64,000 bases of DNA from DATADD01 sp046262355 (lineage in GTDB: Bacteria > Actinomycetota > CADDZG01 > WHSQ01), in assembly GCA_046262355.1 (NCBI GenBank), contig JBHEMX010000015.1:1-64000 (forward strand), in the 5' to 3' direction. The stretch's first letter is position 1; the number at the start of each line of letters is the position of its first letter. Both the position numbers and the translations under genes were made by a program. The notes beneath the pieces were generated by a model. That model was given only the letters and a program-made list of their open reading frames with translations. It did not search any database and was not told the DNA's origin. Of the stretch, positions 48,393 to 56,597 are shown piece after piece.

Positions 48393-49966
48393 TTCGCCAG
48401 CCTAGCGAGGGCGCGCGCAAGCGCGTCCTCGGGCACGGAGATGCCGGCCTCCGGCTTGCCGATCGCGGCGAGGAGAACGAAGCGCACCCCACGCCGGTAC
48501 TTCTTGTCGTGGCGCCACGCTCGCTCGAGGTCGTCGAGCTCGCACTCCACCGACGTCGGAAGGCCCACCGAGGCGAGGACGTCGCGATGCAGCTCGACGT
48601 CGTCGTCGTCGATACGGCCGAGCTCGTTGGCAAGATGGGCGGCGGCCATCATGCCGAGCGCAACAGCCTCGCCGTGTCGCATCCAGCGGAACCCGAAGAC
48701 GTGCTCGAGAGCGTGCGCGAACGTGTGGCCGTAGTTGAGGAACGCACGCTCGCCGTGCTCACGCTCGTCCGCCGCGACGATCGACGCCTTGATCGCGGCG
48801 GAGCGGGCGACGATCTCGATCATGACGCCGGCGTCCGTGGCGGCGATGTCCGAGGCTCTGGCGCGCACGAGTGTGAGGAGGTCGGGATCGGCGATGAACC
48901 CGTACTTCACGACCTCGGCCATGCCGCTCGTTACCTCGGCGGGAGGCAGCGTTCGAAGCAGGTTCACGTCGCACACGACCGCCCCCGGCTGGTGGATCGT
49001 TCCGACGAGGTTCTTGCCGTGCGCGAGGTTGACGCCGGTCTTGCCTCCGATCGCGGCGTCCACCTGGCCCAGCAGGGTCGTGGGCACGTGCACCACCGCC
49101 ATGCCGCGGTGATAGGTCGAGGCCACGTATCCGGCCAGGTCGGTGATCACTCCGCCGCCGAAGCCCACAACGAGGTCGTGACGATGCGCTCCTGCGGCCG
49201 CCAACTCGTCGTAGAGCCGCTGTGCGCCGGCGAGCGACTTCGAGACCTCCCCCTCGGGCACGTCGCTCCAGTGCACGTCGAGGCCGCGCTGCCCAAGCGA
49301 GTCGAGCGAGGCGCGCGCGCTCCGTCGCAGCGATGGATGCGACACGACGAACGCCTTCTCGGCATCGGGAAGCGGCGGCAGGTAACCGCCGAGGTGGGAT
49401 GCCGCGCCACTGCCGACCACCACACTGTAGGGGCGCCCCGGCACGGCGACGGTGACGCGCCGAACCTCCGCAGCGGGCACGGGCGGCGACGCGCGCCGTT
49501 GCAGCTCCGCGACGATGTCGGCTACACGCCGCCCATCCGTCGCCACGGTCACGTCGGCGACGCGCTCGTAGAGTCCCCGCCTGCGCTCGTAGAGGGCCCT
49601 GGGATCGCCCACGGCGAGCATCGGCCGGCCGCCGTCGGGGCCGATCCTCCGCAGCGCCTCGCCGTAGCCGACCTCGAGATACGCGACCGTCGCCCACTCG
49701 AGTGCCCCGCAGGTGATGGGATCCTCGAGCGCGCCCCCACCGAGGGCGATCACCGCGTCTGCTCCCCCGAGCAGGTCGGTGGCGACCTCCCGCTCCAGCC
49801 TGCGGAAACCCGGCTCACCCTCAGTCGCGAAGATGTCGGCTATCGACGCGCCTGCCCTTCTCTCGATCTCGTCGTCGGAGTCGACGAACGGCATGCCGAG
49901 GCGCGCCGCCAGCAGTCGGCCTACCGTCGACTTGCCGGCGCCCATGAAGCCGACGAGAACGATCAC
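48389..49966 (-). CDS. aroKB: Fused shikimate kinase and 3-dehydroquinate synthase (525 aa)
   Basis: One frame encodes both enzymes. Residues 1-165 are AroK: P-loop VLVGFMGAGKSTVGR, DSDDEIERRAG and ALGGGALED. After a short linker (PPVPAAEVRR) residues about 175-525 are AroB: VVGFGGGVITDLAGYVAS, PTTLLGQVDAAIGGKTGVN, LNYGHTFAHALE and KYRRGVRFVLL. No stop or start lies between. The GTG start overlaps the aroC stop as GTGA. The order aroC-aroKB-aroQ is the common shikimate cluster with K and B joined; Thermotoga has the same fusion. Confidence 0.95.
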   Translation of the reverse strand: MIVLVGFMGAGKSTVGRLLAARLGMPFVDSDDEIERRAGASIADIFATEGEPGFRRLEREVATDLLGGADAVIALGGGALEDPITCGALEWATVAYLEVGYGEALRRIGPDGGRPMLAVGDPRALYERRRGLYERVADVTVATDGRRVADIVAELQRRASPPVPAAEVRRVTVAVPGRPYSVVVGSGAASHLGGYLPPLPDAEKAFVVSHPSLRRSARASLDSLGQRGLDVHWSDVPEGEVSKSLAGAQRLYDELAAAGAHRHDLVVGFGGGVITDLAGYVASTYHRGMAVVHVPTTLLGQVDAAIGGKTGVNLAHGKNLVGTIHQPGAVVCDVNLLRTLPPAEVTSGMAEVVKYGFIADPDLLTLVRARASDIAATDAGVMIEIVARSAAIKASIVAADEREHGERAFLNYGHTFAHALEHVFGFRWMRHGEAVALGMMAAAHLANELGRIDDDDVELHRDVLASVGLPTSVECELDDLERAWRHDKKYRRGVRFVLLAAIGKPEAGISVPEDALARALARLAK

Positions 49967-51156
49967 GAGATGGCTTCGTCGGGCGAGTGACCCATCGCCT
50001 CGGGGAGACGGGAGGCGACGCGTTGCCGGTAGCGAGCCACCGACGCCTCCAGGTCGCCCACCGTGTCGCCTCCGAACATCTCGAGCACCGCGTCGCCGAG
50101 GACGAGGGCCACGACGGCCTCGCACACGACCCCCGCGGCCGGAACCGCACACACGTCGGTGCGCTCCTGGAAGGCTTCGTCGGGTCGGCCCGTCGCGAGA
50201 TCGACGGTGCGCAACCGCTTCTTCAGGGTCGACAGCGGTTTCATCGCGGCGCGCATCCGCAACCTGCCGCCCATCGTCATGCCGCCCTCGGTCCCGCCGG
50301 CGCGCCCGGTCGCTCTCGTGAGATCGGGCTCGATCTCGTCGTGCGCCTCGGTGCCTCGGCGCGCCGCGACCTGGAAGCCGTCGCCGATCTCCACGCCCTT
50401 GATCGCGGGCACCGCCATGAGCGCTCCCGCGAGACGTCCGTCGAGCTTGCGGTCCCAGTGCACGTGGGAGCCGAGACCCGGAGGGACCCCCTCGACCACG
50501 ACCTCGACGACGCCGCCCAGCGAGTCGCCCGCGGCGCCGGCCGCCTCGATCTCCGCCACCATCGCGTTGGACGCGGCAGGATCGAGACAGCGCACCGGCG
50601 ACGAATCGATCGCGGCAAGGTCTGTCGCCGCGGGGACGTGCCCGCGGTCGTCGACGGCAGCACCACCGATGCGCACGATGTGAGAGATGACGGTGATGCC
50701 GAGACGTCCGAGGAGTGCCTTCGCGAGCGTGCCGACCGCAACGCGCGCCGCGGTCTCGCGTGCGCTCGCGCGCTCGAGCACGTTGCGGGCATCGTCGAAG
50801 TCGTACTTGAGCAGGCCCGGCAGGTCGGCGTGGCCGGGTCGAGGCTTGGTGAGCCGTCTGCCGCCGGGCTCTCCCTCGATCGTCATGACGTGCTGCCACT
50901 TCGTCCATTCGCTGTTGTGGATGACCACGGCCACGGGCGTGCCCAGCGTGAGCCCACCCCTGAGGCCCGCCATCACCTCGAGCGCGTCCTTCTCGATCTT
51001 CATGCGGGGCCCACGTCCGTAGCCATGACGCCGCCTCACGAGCTCGTGAGCGATGTCGTCGACCGCCACGGGAAGCCCGGCGGGCAGACCTTCGAGGATC
51101 GCGACGAGCCCGGGACCGTGCGATTCTCCCGCAGTGAGGTACCGGAGCCGACCCAT
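49963..51156 (-). CDS. aroC: Chorismate synthase
   Basis: Last step to chorismate, FMN-dependent. The 397 residues begin MGRLRYLTAGESHGPGLVA and include RRRHGYGRGPRM, RPGHADLPGLLKY, RASARETAARVA and GGMTMGGRLRMRAAMKP. First gene of the aro set after the pilus genes. Confidence 0.97.
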   Translation of the reverse strand: MGRLRYLTAGESHGPGLVAILEGLPAGLPVAVDDIAHELVRRRHGYGRGPRMKIEKDALEVMAGLRGGLTLGTPVAVVIHNSEWTKWQHVMTIEGEPGGRRLTKPRPGHADLPGLLKYDFDDARNVLERASARETAARVAVGTLAKALLGRLGITVISHIVRIGGAAVDDRGHVPAATDLAAIDSSPVRCLDPAASNAMVAEIEAAGAAGDSLGGVVEVVVEGVPPGLGSHVHWDRKLDGRLAGALMAVPAIKGVEIGDGFQVAARRGTEAHDEIEPDLTRATGRAGGTEGGMTMGGRLRMRAAMKPLSTLKKRLRTVDLATGRPDEAFQERTDVCAVPAAGVVCEAVVALVLGDAVLEMFGGDTVGDLEASVARYRQRVASRLPEAMGHSPDEAIS

Positions 51157-51172
51157 CACGCCATCCTCGCAG

Positions 51173-51808
51173 CTACTTGAGGATCTCCTCGCCCTCGCAG
51201 AGGGTGAACTGGTCGTCGCCGTAGAGCATGCTGGCGCACTCGCCGGAGGCGGAGATGAGCTTGAAGTTGTCGGCGAACGCCTCGCCCTCGTCGGCCGTAT
51301 AGACGGTTCCGTCGACCTCGACCTGGGCGCGCGCCCCCCCACCCTTCTCATAGACGTCGATCACGCTCACGCGATGGCCCTCGATCGTCGTGCCGCCGTC
51401 GTCTCCGCCGCCGGTGCCGTCACCCGACCCGTTCGTGCCGGTCGTTCCCGAGGTCGTTCCCGAGGTCGTTCCCGCGGTCGTTCCCGCGGTCGTGCCGCTC
51501 GAGGCGCTGATGAGCGGATCGAAGGGGTCGCGCGACGCGAACACCTCGAAGGTCTCGACCGGGCCTCCTGCGCCTCCGGAACCGCCGCCCCCGCCTCCCG
51601 GCTGGTCCGCGGGGGCCGGGGCCGGCCGGGGCGTCGCCGGCTCCGCGGCGGGGACCGGCGAGGGCGTCTCCTCCTCGGGCGCGCCGCCATCGCGCAGCAC
51701 GAGGAACCACAACAGGAACAGCAGCACGGCGGCAAGGCCGCCCATGATCGCGAGCTGCCGCGGCGCAGGCCGTGAGCGGGTCCCGGTCTCTTCAGATGTC
51801 GTGGCCAT
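51173..51808 (-). CDS. Pilus-associated membrane protein, PilP-like position
   Basis: One transmembrane helix (LAIMGGLAAVLLFLLWFLVL, about residues 18-38), then a Pro/Ala-rich and poly-Gly linker and a run of GTT-type triplets (GTTAGTTAGTTSGTTSGTT). A C-terminal beta domain (VSVIDVYEKGGGARAQVEV...FADNFKLISASGECASMLY) has two Cys. The architecture and the place after pilO suggest a PilP/GspC-like inner-membrane subunit that contacts the PilM-N-O platform, but no PilP sequence motif is clear. There are 211 residues. The GTT repeat is encoded by near-identical codons, so it may vary in length between strains. Confidence 0.7.
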   Translation of the reverse strand: MATTSEETGTRSRPAPRQLAIMGGLAAVLLFLLWFLVLRDGGAPEEETPSPVPAAEPATPRPAPAPADQPGGGGGGSGGAGGPVETFEVFASRDPFDPLISASSGTTAGTTAGTTSGTTSGTTGTNGSGDGTGGGDDGGTTIEGHRVSVIDVYEKGGGARAQVEVDGTVYTADEGEAFADNFKLISASGECASMLYGDDQFTLCEGEEILK

Positions 51809-51815
51809 CTCGCTC

Positions 51816-52433
51816 CTAAGGCGTCGTCGGTGCCGGGGTGGTCGTCGTCGTCGGCGCGGTGGCCGCGTCGGCCGCTCCCTCGGGCAGCTCGAAGAAGACG
51901 CGCGCCGCGATCTGCACGTCGATGCGCCCGTTCTCTGCGGCCTCTTGGTTGTCCTCGACCCCCGTCATAGTCAGCACGTCGATCCGGAGCGCCCGGTCGA
52001 GGTCGTAGAGCCGCCGCACGAAGTCCTGCACCGCGAAGTAGCCGCCCTTGGCGCCGATCGTGGCGCGCACCTCGGCCAGCGGCGCCCCCTCGGGCGGCTG
52101 CTCGGGAAGGTCGGGGGTGATCTGCACGAACCCGACCCCGGCCTGGTTCGCCGCCGTCTGCACCTGGAAGATGAAGTTCGCGACGTCGTTGTCCGCCGGA
52201 ACCAGCTCCCGGAACCGGTCCAAGGTCGCCTGGAACTCCGGCGCGTTGGCCTGGAGCGCCTCGAGCCGGTCGAGGTCCACCTGGAGCTGCTGGGTGCGGT
52301 CCTTCTCGGCCTGGGTCTGCGCCTGCACGTCGCCCAGCTCCCCGGCGCGCGGCTTGATGATGAAGAAGAAGAAGAGCAGCAGCACCAGAGCAACACCGGC
52401 GCCCGTCACGATGATCTGGTTGCGACCGGTCAC
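51816..52433 (-). CDS. pilO: Type IV pilus inner-membrane protein PilO
   Basis: A 205-residue bitopic protein: helix VALVLLLFFFFII near the start, a coiled coil (residues about 35-75, EKDRTQQLQVDLDRLEAL), then a ferredoxin-like domain (FQVQTAANQAGVGFVQI, YFAVQDFVRRLYDL). A Thr/Pro tail ends it. GTG start overlapping the pilN stop as GTGA. Confidence 0.88.
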   Translation of the reverse strand: MTGRNQIIVTGAGVALVLLLFFFFIIKPRAGELGDVQAQTQAEKDRTQQLQVDLDRLEALQANAPEFQATLDRFRELVPADNDVANFIFQVQTAANQAGVGFVQITPDLPEQPPEGAPLAEVRATIGAKGGYFAVQDFVRRLYDLDRALRIDVLTMTGVEDNQEAAENGRIDVQIAARVFFELPEGAADAATAPTTTTTPAPTTP

Positions 52434-53083
52434 GGGTTGAGCCCTTCCTGGAAGCGAGCGCTCGCGGCCCGCTCGTTCAGCTCCAGCGTGCTGTTGAAGT
52501 CGAACACCGTGCCGCTGTCGCCGAGGTCGGCCTCCGTCGCGTCGCTCAGCCACGGGGCGTCGAACTCCTCGGCATCGCCGAGACGCATGAGCCACTTCGC
52601 CACGCCGGGCATGGACAGCGAGCGGCCGGTGAACTGGATGCGGCCGAAGGGCTGTCCTTCGGCGATGCGCACCGCCGCGGTCTCGGTGCCCACGGCCGTG
52701 GCGCCTTCCGTCTGACCCGCGGACGCCGCCAGGTTGGTCAGCCATATCTCGCCGGGCACGAGCATCGCGACCTCCGTCAACACGGCCGGCCACGCGACGT
52801 CGCCGGCCATGACGGTGGTCAGCGCCGCTTGCTTCTCGTTGACCTCGGCCTCGAGCTGGGCGAAGCGCTGCAGCGAGTCGATCTCGGCCTGGAGCACGTC
52901 GCTGTCGGCCCGGGCATTCGCCAGCTCTCGCCGCGCGTCTGCCACGCGCATCCCGAGCACGAGCCAGTAACCCAAGAGCAGGGCAAGCACGACGAGGCCT
53001 GCGACGACCACCAATCCGAGGGAGCGGCGCTGCCGGCGGCGCGCGAGATGGCTCTCGGGCAGCAGCTCGATGCGCCGCATCAT
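52430..53083 (-). CDS. pilN: Type IV pilus assembly protein PilN
   Basis: The cytoplasmic N-terminus carries the PilM-binding motif RIELLPES (normally INLLP), then a helix LGLVVVAGLVVLALLLGYWL, coiled coil and a periplasmic-side domain (GEIWLTNLAAS, GRIQFTGRSLSMPGVAKWL). 217 residues. Translationally coupled to pilM and pilO. Confidence 0.9.
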   Translation of the reverse strand: MMRRIELLPESHLARRRQRRSLGLVVVAGLVVLALLLGYWLVLGMRVADARRELANARADSDVLQAEIDSLQRFAQLEAEVNEKQAALTTVMAGDVAWPAVLTEVAMLVPGEIWLTNLAASAGQTEGATAVGTETAAVRIAEGQPFGRIQFTGRSLSMPGVAKWLMRLGDAEEFDAPWLSDATEADLGDSGTVFDFNSTLELNERAASARFQEGLNP

Positions 53084-54144
53084 CTCGCCGTGCTCCCCGT
53101 TGCGAGGCCGACCGCGGTCGCTATGACCGGCTCGATCTGCGCCACCTGCTCCTCGGTGAGCCCGGACTTGGAGACGTCGAGGTCGGCCAGCGGCGTGGCT
53201 CGCTGCACGGGCACGCGCAGCGTCTGCTCGAGCTGGGTGACGAGGCCCGGGGTCAGCGAACCTCCGCCGGTGACGATCACCGAGGCAAGGGGTTCGCTGT
53301 CCTCTTGCGACGAGTAATAGTCGAGCGAGCCCCGGATCTCCTCGACGAGGTTGTTCACTCTCTCGCGCAGCACCCGCTGGGACTCGGCGGAGCCGACGCC
53401 TCGCCCGAGATCGAACTTCAGCGCCTCGGCCTCGTCGAAGGCGATGCCCAGGTGCTCGGCCAGGGCCGCGGTGGGATCGTCTCCCCCGAGGAGCAAGATG
53501 CGCACGAAACGGGGTTCGCCGTTGTGATGAACGACCACGTTCGTGACCCCCGCGCCGACGTCGACGACCGCCTCCGCGCCGGCGACCCCATACTCGGCGC
53601 GCGCAGCCGCGCTGACCGCACGAGCCGCCGCGAGGGGCGCGAGGTCGACGCCCGTGGGGTCGATGCCGCCCGCCGACGTGACCTCGACGAAGGACTCGAT
53701 CATCTCCGTCGCTGCGGCCACCAGGAGCACGCGCATCATGTGCTCGCCGTTGTCTGCGACATGATCATCGAGGATCTGGAAGTCGAGCTCGGCGGCGTCC
53801 ACCGGCATGGGGATGTGGTCGGCGACCTGGAAGCGCAGCGAGTCGCGGAAGTCCTTCTCCTCGAGGTAGGGAAGCTCGACCTGACGCACGACGACGCGCT
53901 GGTTGGCGACGCCGATCACCGCCTTCTTGGTGCGCAGCCGCGCACGCTTCCACAGTTGGGCGATCGCCTCCGAGACGGCGCCGGGGTCGCGGATCTCTCC
54001 ATCCGCTACGGCGCCTGCGGGAAGCGCAACCTGGCCGAAGCCGGCGAGGGAGTGTTTGCCCTTGGCCGAGACGACGCGCGCGGCGCGCACTGCGCTGGTG
54101 CCGATATCGAGACCGACCGCGGCCGACGAGCCCAACCCCATCAC
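53080..54144 (-). CDS. pilM: Type IV pilus assembly ATPase-like protein PilM
   Basis: Actin-like cytoplasmic protein that binds PilN. The 354 residues show the phosphate loops VGLDIGTSAVRAARV and VVDVGAGVTNVVVH, the ELPYLEEKDFRDSLRFQVADHIP stretch (quoted in part) and ASVIVTGGGSLTPGL. It lies at the head of pilMNO behind a small HTH gene. Confidence 0.93.
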   Translation of the reverse strand: MMGLGSSAAVGLDIGTSAVRAARVVSAKGKHSLAGFGQVALPAGAVADGEIRDPGAVSEAIAQLWKRARLRTKKAVIGVANQRVVVRQVELPYLEEKDFRDSLRFQVADHIPMPVDAAELDFQILDDHVADNGEHMMRVLLVAAATEMIESFVEVTSAGGIDPTGVDLAPLAAARAVSAAARAEYGVAGAEAVVDVGAGVTNVVVHHNGEPRFVRILLLGGDDPTAALAEHLGIAFDEAEALKFDLGRGVGSAESQRVLRERVNNLVEEIRGSLDYYSSQEDSEPLASVIVTGGGSLTPGLVTQLEQTLRVPVQRATPLADLDVSKSGLTEEQVAQIEPVIATAVGLATGSTAR

Positions 54145-54347
54145 GCCTCTCCCTCTACGGACACGGCCCGGTCGTTGAGGTAGCGCTCGACGTCCTTCTG
54201 CCGGATGCGGTAGTTCTTGCCGACGCGGATGGCGGCGAGCTGTCCCGCTTTGATGAGGCGGTAAACGGTCATGTTCGACACGCGCATGACCCGGGCGACC
54301 TCTCCGACGGTGAGCAGGGGCTCATCGAACTGAGGTCCGGCCATCAA
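54141..54347 (-). CDS. Small MerR/excisionase-type HTH protein (BldC-like)
   Basis: The 68-residue protein is almost only a winged-helix motif: LLTVGEVARVMRVSNMTVYR, then LIKAGQLAAIRVGKNYRIR and KDVERYLND. This is the HTH_17 fold of BldC and phage excisionases. It is translationally coupled (ATGA) to pilM, so it is probably a dedicated regulator or DNA-binding partner of the pilus operon. Two palindromes lie just upstream. It could regulate genes elsewhere. Confidence 0.88.
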   Translation of the reverse strand: MMAGPQFDEPLLTVGEVARVMRVSNMTVYRLIKAGQLAAIRVGKNYRIRQKDVERYLNDRAVSVEGEA

Positions 54348-54423
54348 CCACCTCCCCTACCCTCGTCACGCCGCCCGGCGTGGGGCCCTGCCCCTCCTTC
54401 TCAATGGGGCGCAGACCCAACAA

Positions 54424-54494
54424 CTGTTAACAGAATCAGTCAACAGATGCCTTCGGCCCCCAACGCACCGGACTTTAGAGTTACAGCGCTGTAA
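54424..54494. promoter_or_regulatory. Two palindromes upstream of the HTH-pilMNO genes
   Basis: CTGTTAACAG (54424-54433) and TTACAGCGCTGTAA (54481-54494) are perfect 10- and 14-base palindromes in the 181-base gap between pilX-like and the HTH gene. A TTGACT -35-like hexamer lies next to the first. They look like operators. Confidence 0.5.
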
Positions 54495-54528
54495 TTGCGG
54501 AGGCTCGATGGCTCCGGGAAGCAGCCCC

Positions 54529-55953
54529 TTAGCGGTCGACCTCCGTCCACCGGTGGCTCGTGTACTGGAGCCACGGGCCGGGCATGCGGTTGATCCAGCA
54601 CTGGTCGATCTGCCACGTGCCGTTCCCGTTGCTCTCGAACGATTTAGACAGGACGGCGCCGTTGAACACGAAGCTTCCTTGGTTGTCGACCCTCCCCTCG
54701 GGAACGACGAGCGTGCCGGAGAGTTGCGGTGACTCGATGCGGAAGCTCCCGTTGCGCACGATGATGAACGCAGACTTGCCCGTGTCGCAGGACCACCACG
54801 AGGCCTTCCAGTGGATGAGGTTGTCGGTCATCGCCTTCGATGGATCCTGATAGTCGAAGTAGGCCACGAAGTCCCCAGGAAGCCCGCCGACGTCGCCGTC
54901 GGAGATCCCGTTCGTGAGGCTCGTGCTCCAGACGGCCCCTCCCTTGATGCACGACGGGGTGCCGGAAGTGGGGATGAGGCAGTAGATCCCCGACAACTTC
55001 GCTTGCTCCTTGAGCGTCTGGTATTGCGTGTCCGAGAGGTACGCGAGTTCGTCCGAAGGCTTCACTCGCTCGAGGTCGTCGAAGGTGAACTTCGAGGTCG
55101 GCGGCGGCGCAGAGCTTTGCCCGGGACAGGCAGCCGTGCCGCCTGGGATGGCGCCGCCGGACCCGCTCTGGTCCCACTGGGACTGACCGGCCGCTCCCGG
55201 GGAGCTGCCCGTGGTTCTATTTGCCGTGCAGTTCAGGGTCTGTGCGACGCTGTGCTCCGGAGCGTTGCCCGCGTAGACCACTCCTGTGCTGTGCACCGCG
55301 GTCCGAGCCGCGGTGGTGGCGCTGAGGCCGGGCCAGAAGTCACTCAGCTTGTAATAGGGGTCCGATCCTACGAAGGCCAATTTGTCGCGACCGGTGATGT
55401 CTTGATCGCTGATCAGGCTCGCGTAAAGTTGTGGGTTCCCCCCGACCGTCACCGAGTGAGCGAAGACCCCGACCGGAAGCCCCGCCCCCGTCACCTTGAC
55501 GACCTGGCGGACGCGGCGCGTGGCCTCTGGGGACGTCCCATCGGACGTGATCGTGAAGTACTGAGGCGCGCTGTAACGGGGCGGGGAGGTGGAGGGACAG
55601 ACCGCGGCGGGGTCGCCCTTCGAATCCGACAACGTCATCGTTGCGTAGTAGCTACCGTTGCCGATCGAGCCGCTGCGCGCGAACTTGCCAGGGGTCCCGA
55701 CGCAGGAGCTCGCCAGGTCGGCCCAGGTCACGCTCGGCTTGGTGACCTCGAGCATGACGCGATCCACGCCCGCCTCCGCATATGACAAGGCATCCGCCGC
55801 CTTGCGGTCGTCCGTGCTCGCACGCAAGTTTTGGATGGATATGAATGCGGCGGTCGAGGCAAGCACCGAGAGGGCCGCGCCTATCAGGACCACCGTGACC
55901 ATGGCAACCCCTCGTTCATCTTGCCGCGGCGCCCTCGAGTGCGTGTTCATCAC
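54529..55953 (-). CDS. PilX-like pilus assembly protein (474 aa)
   Basis: N-terminal ERGVAMVTVVLIGAALSVLA helix without the FTLxE prepilin site is the PilX pattern. It is followed by LRASTDDRKAADALSYAEAG, a well-known PilX-family segment. The long C-terminal part contains a Gly/Ser/Pro linker (about residues 250-290) and a beta-rich end (FRIESPQLSGTLVVPEG) with several Cys. Probably a minor pilin or export-associated subunit at the tip. Overlaps the PilW-like gene as ATGA. Confidence 0.82.
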   Translation of the reverse strand: MMNTHSRAPRQDERGVAMVTVVLIGAALSVLASTAAFISIQNLRASTDDRKAADALSYAEAGVDRVMLEVTKPSVTWADLASSCVGTPGKFARSGSIGNGSYYATMTLSDSKGDPAAVCPSTSPPRYSAPQYFTITSDGTSPEATRRVRQVVKVTGAGLPVGVFAHSVTVGGNPQLYASLISDQDITGRDKLAFVGSDPYYKLSDFWPGLSATTAARTAVHSTGVVYAGNAPEHSVAQTLNCTANRTTGSSPGAAGQSQWDQSGSGGAIPGGTAACPGQSSAPPPTSKFTFDDLERVKPSDELAYLSDTQYQTLKEQAKLSGIYCLIPTSGTPSCIKGGAVWSTSLTNGISDGDVGGLPGDFVAYFDYQDPSKAMTDNLIHWKASWWSCDTGKSAFIIVRNGSFRIESPQLSGTLVVPEGRVDNQGSFVFNGAVLSKSFESNGNGTWQIDQCWINRMPGPWLQYTSHRWTEVDR

Positions 55954-56597
55954 CTTCGGTTCCTGAGCTGGGCCTCGGCATAGAAGTCCGTCGATCTGCT
56001 CCTATCGGCAAGCCGCAGGGCGAAGCCGACGTTGCTGACGTAGGAGAGCTCGGGGTAGTCGAGTTGACCGTTGCCGTTGCCCACCTCTACCGACACTCCG
56101 TGGCTTGGTGCCGCGTCGAGCTCCTGCCACGACGTGATCCCATCAGCGTCCCAGTCGTACGCAAGCTGATTGCTGGAGTACGAGAAGGCGTTCTTGCCCG
56201 GGATCTGCGCCACGCCGGTTGCGAGCGTCTCGGGTGTTCCGCCGGGAACACCGAGCGTGATCACCTGCTGAGCCTGGTCGAATGTATAGATCTCGATCTC
56301 GTGGTCTCCCGCGGAGTTCGGGCTTTGGTAGGTTCCGTCGCCGTTGAAGTCGATCTTGATCCTGAACGTCTTGTCGGTCGCACCTTCGATCACCTGCGCT
56401 TCGCGGGTGTCGCGCACCATGCGGTTCAAGCCCAAGCGGGCCTCTTGCGCGATCGACGACACCGACCGTGCCGTTTGCGTGCCACGCAGACCCGAGAAGA
56501 GCACCTGGTAGAACGCCGCAGCCGCGAGCGACAGCAGCATCATCGCGACCAGGATCTCGACGAGAGTGTAGCCGTCGTCTGATCGGGCGCCGTTCAC
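55950..56597 (-). CDS. PilW-like minor pilin
   Basis: Prepilin signal SDDGYTLVEILVAM, cleaved between Gly and Tyr, with Glu at +5. The 215 residues continue with a long helix, then an acidic beta domain with two calcium-loop-like segments (DFNGDGTYQSP, DWDADGITSW). The Gly-Tyr junction instead of Gly-Phe is allowed. Lies in a row of four minor pilin genes. Confidence 0.85.
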   Translation of the reverse strand: MNGARSDDGYTLVEILVAMMLLSLAAAAFYQVLFSGLRGTQTARSVSSIAQEARLGLNRMVRDTREAQVIEGATDKTFRIKIDFNGDGTYQSPNSAGDHEIEIYTFDQAQQVITLGVPGGTPETLATGVAQIPGKNAFSYSSNQLAYDWDADGITSWQELDAAPSHGVSVEVGNGNGQLDYPELSYVSNVGFALRLADRSRSTDFYAEAQLRNRR

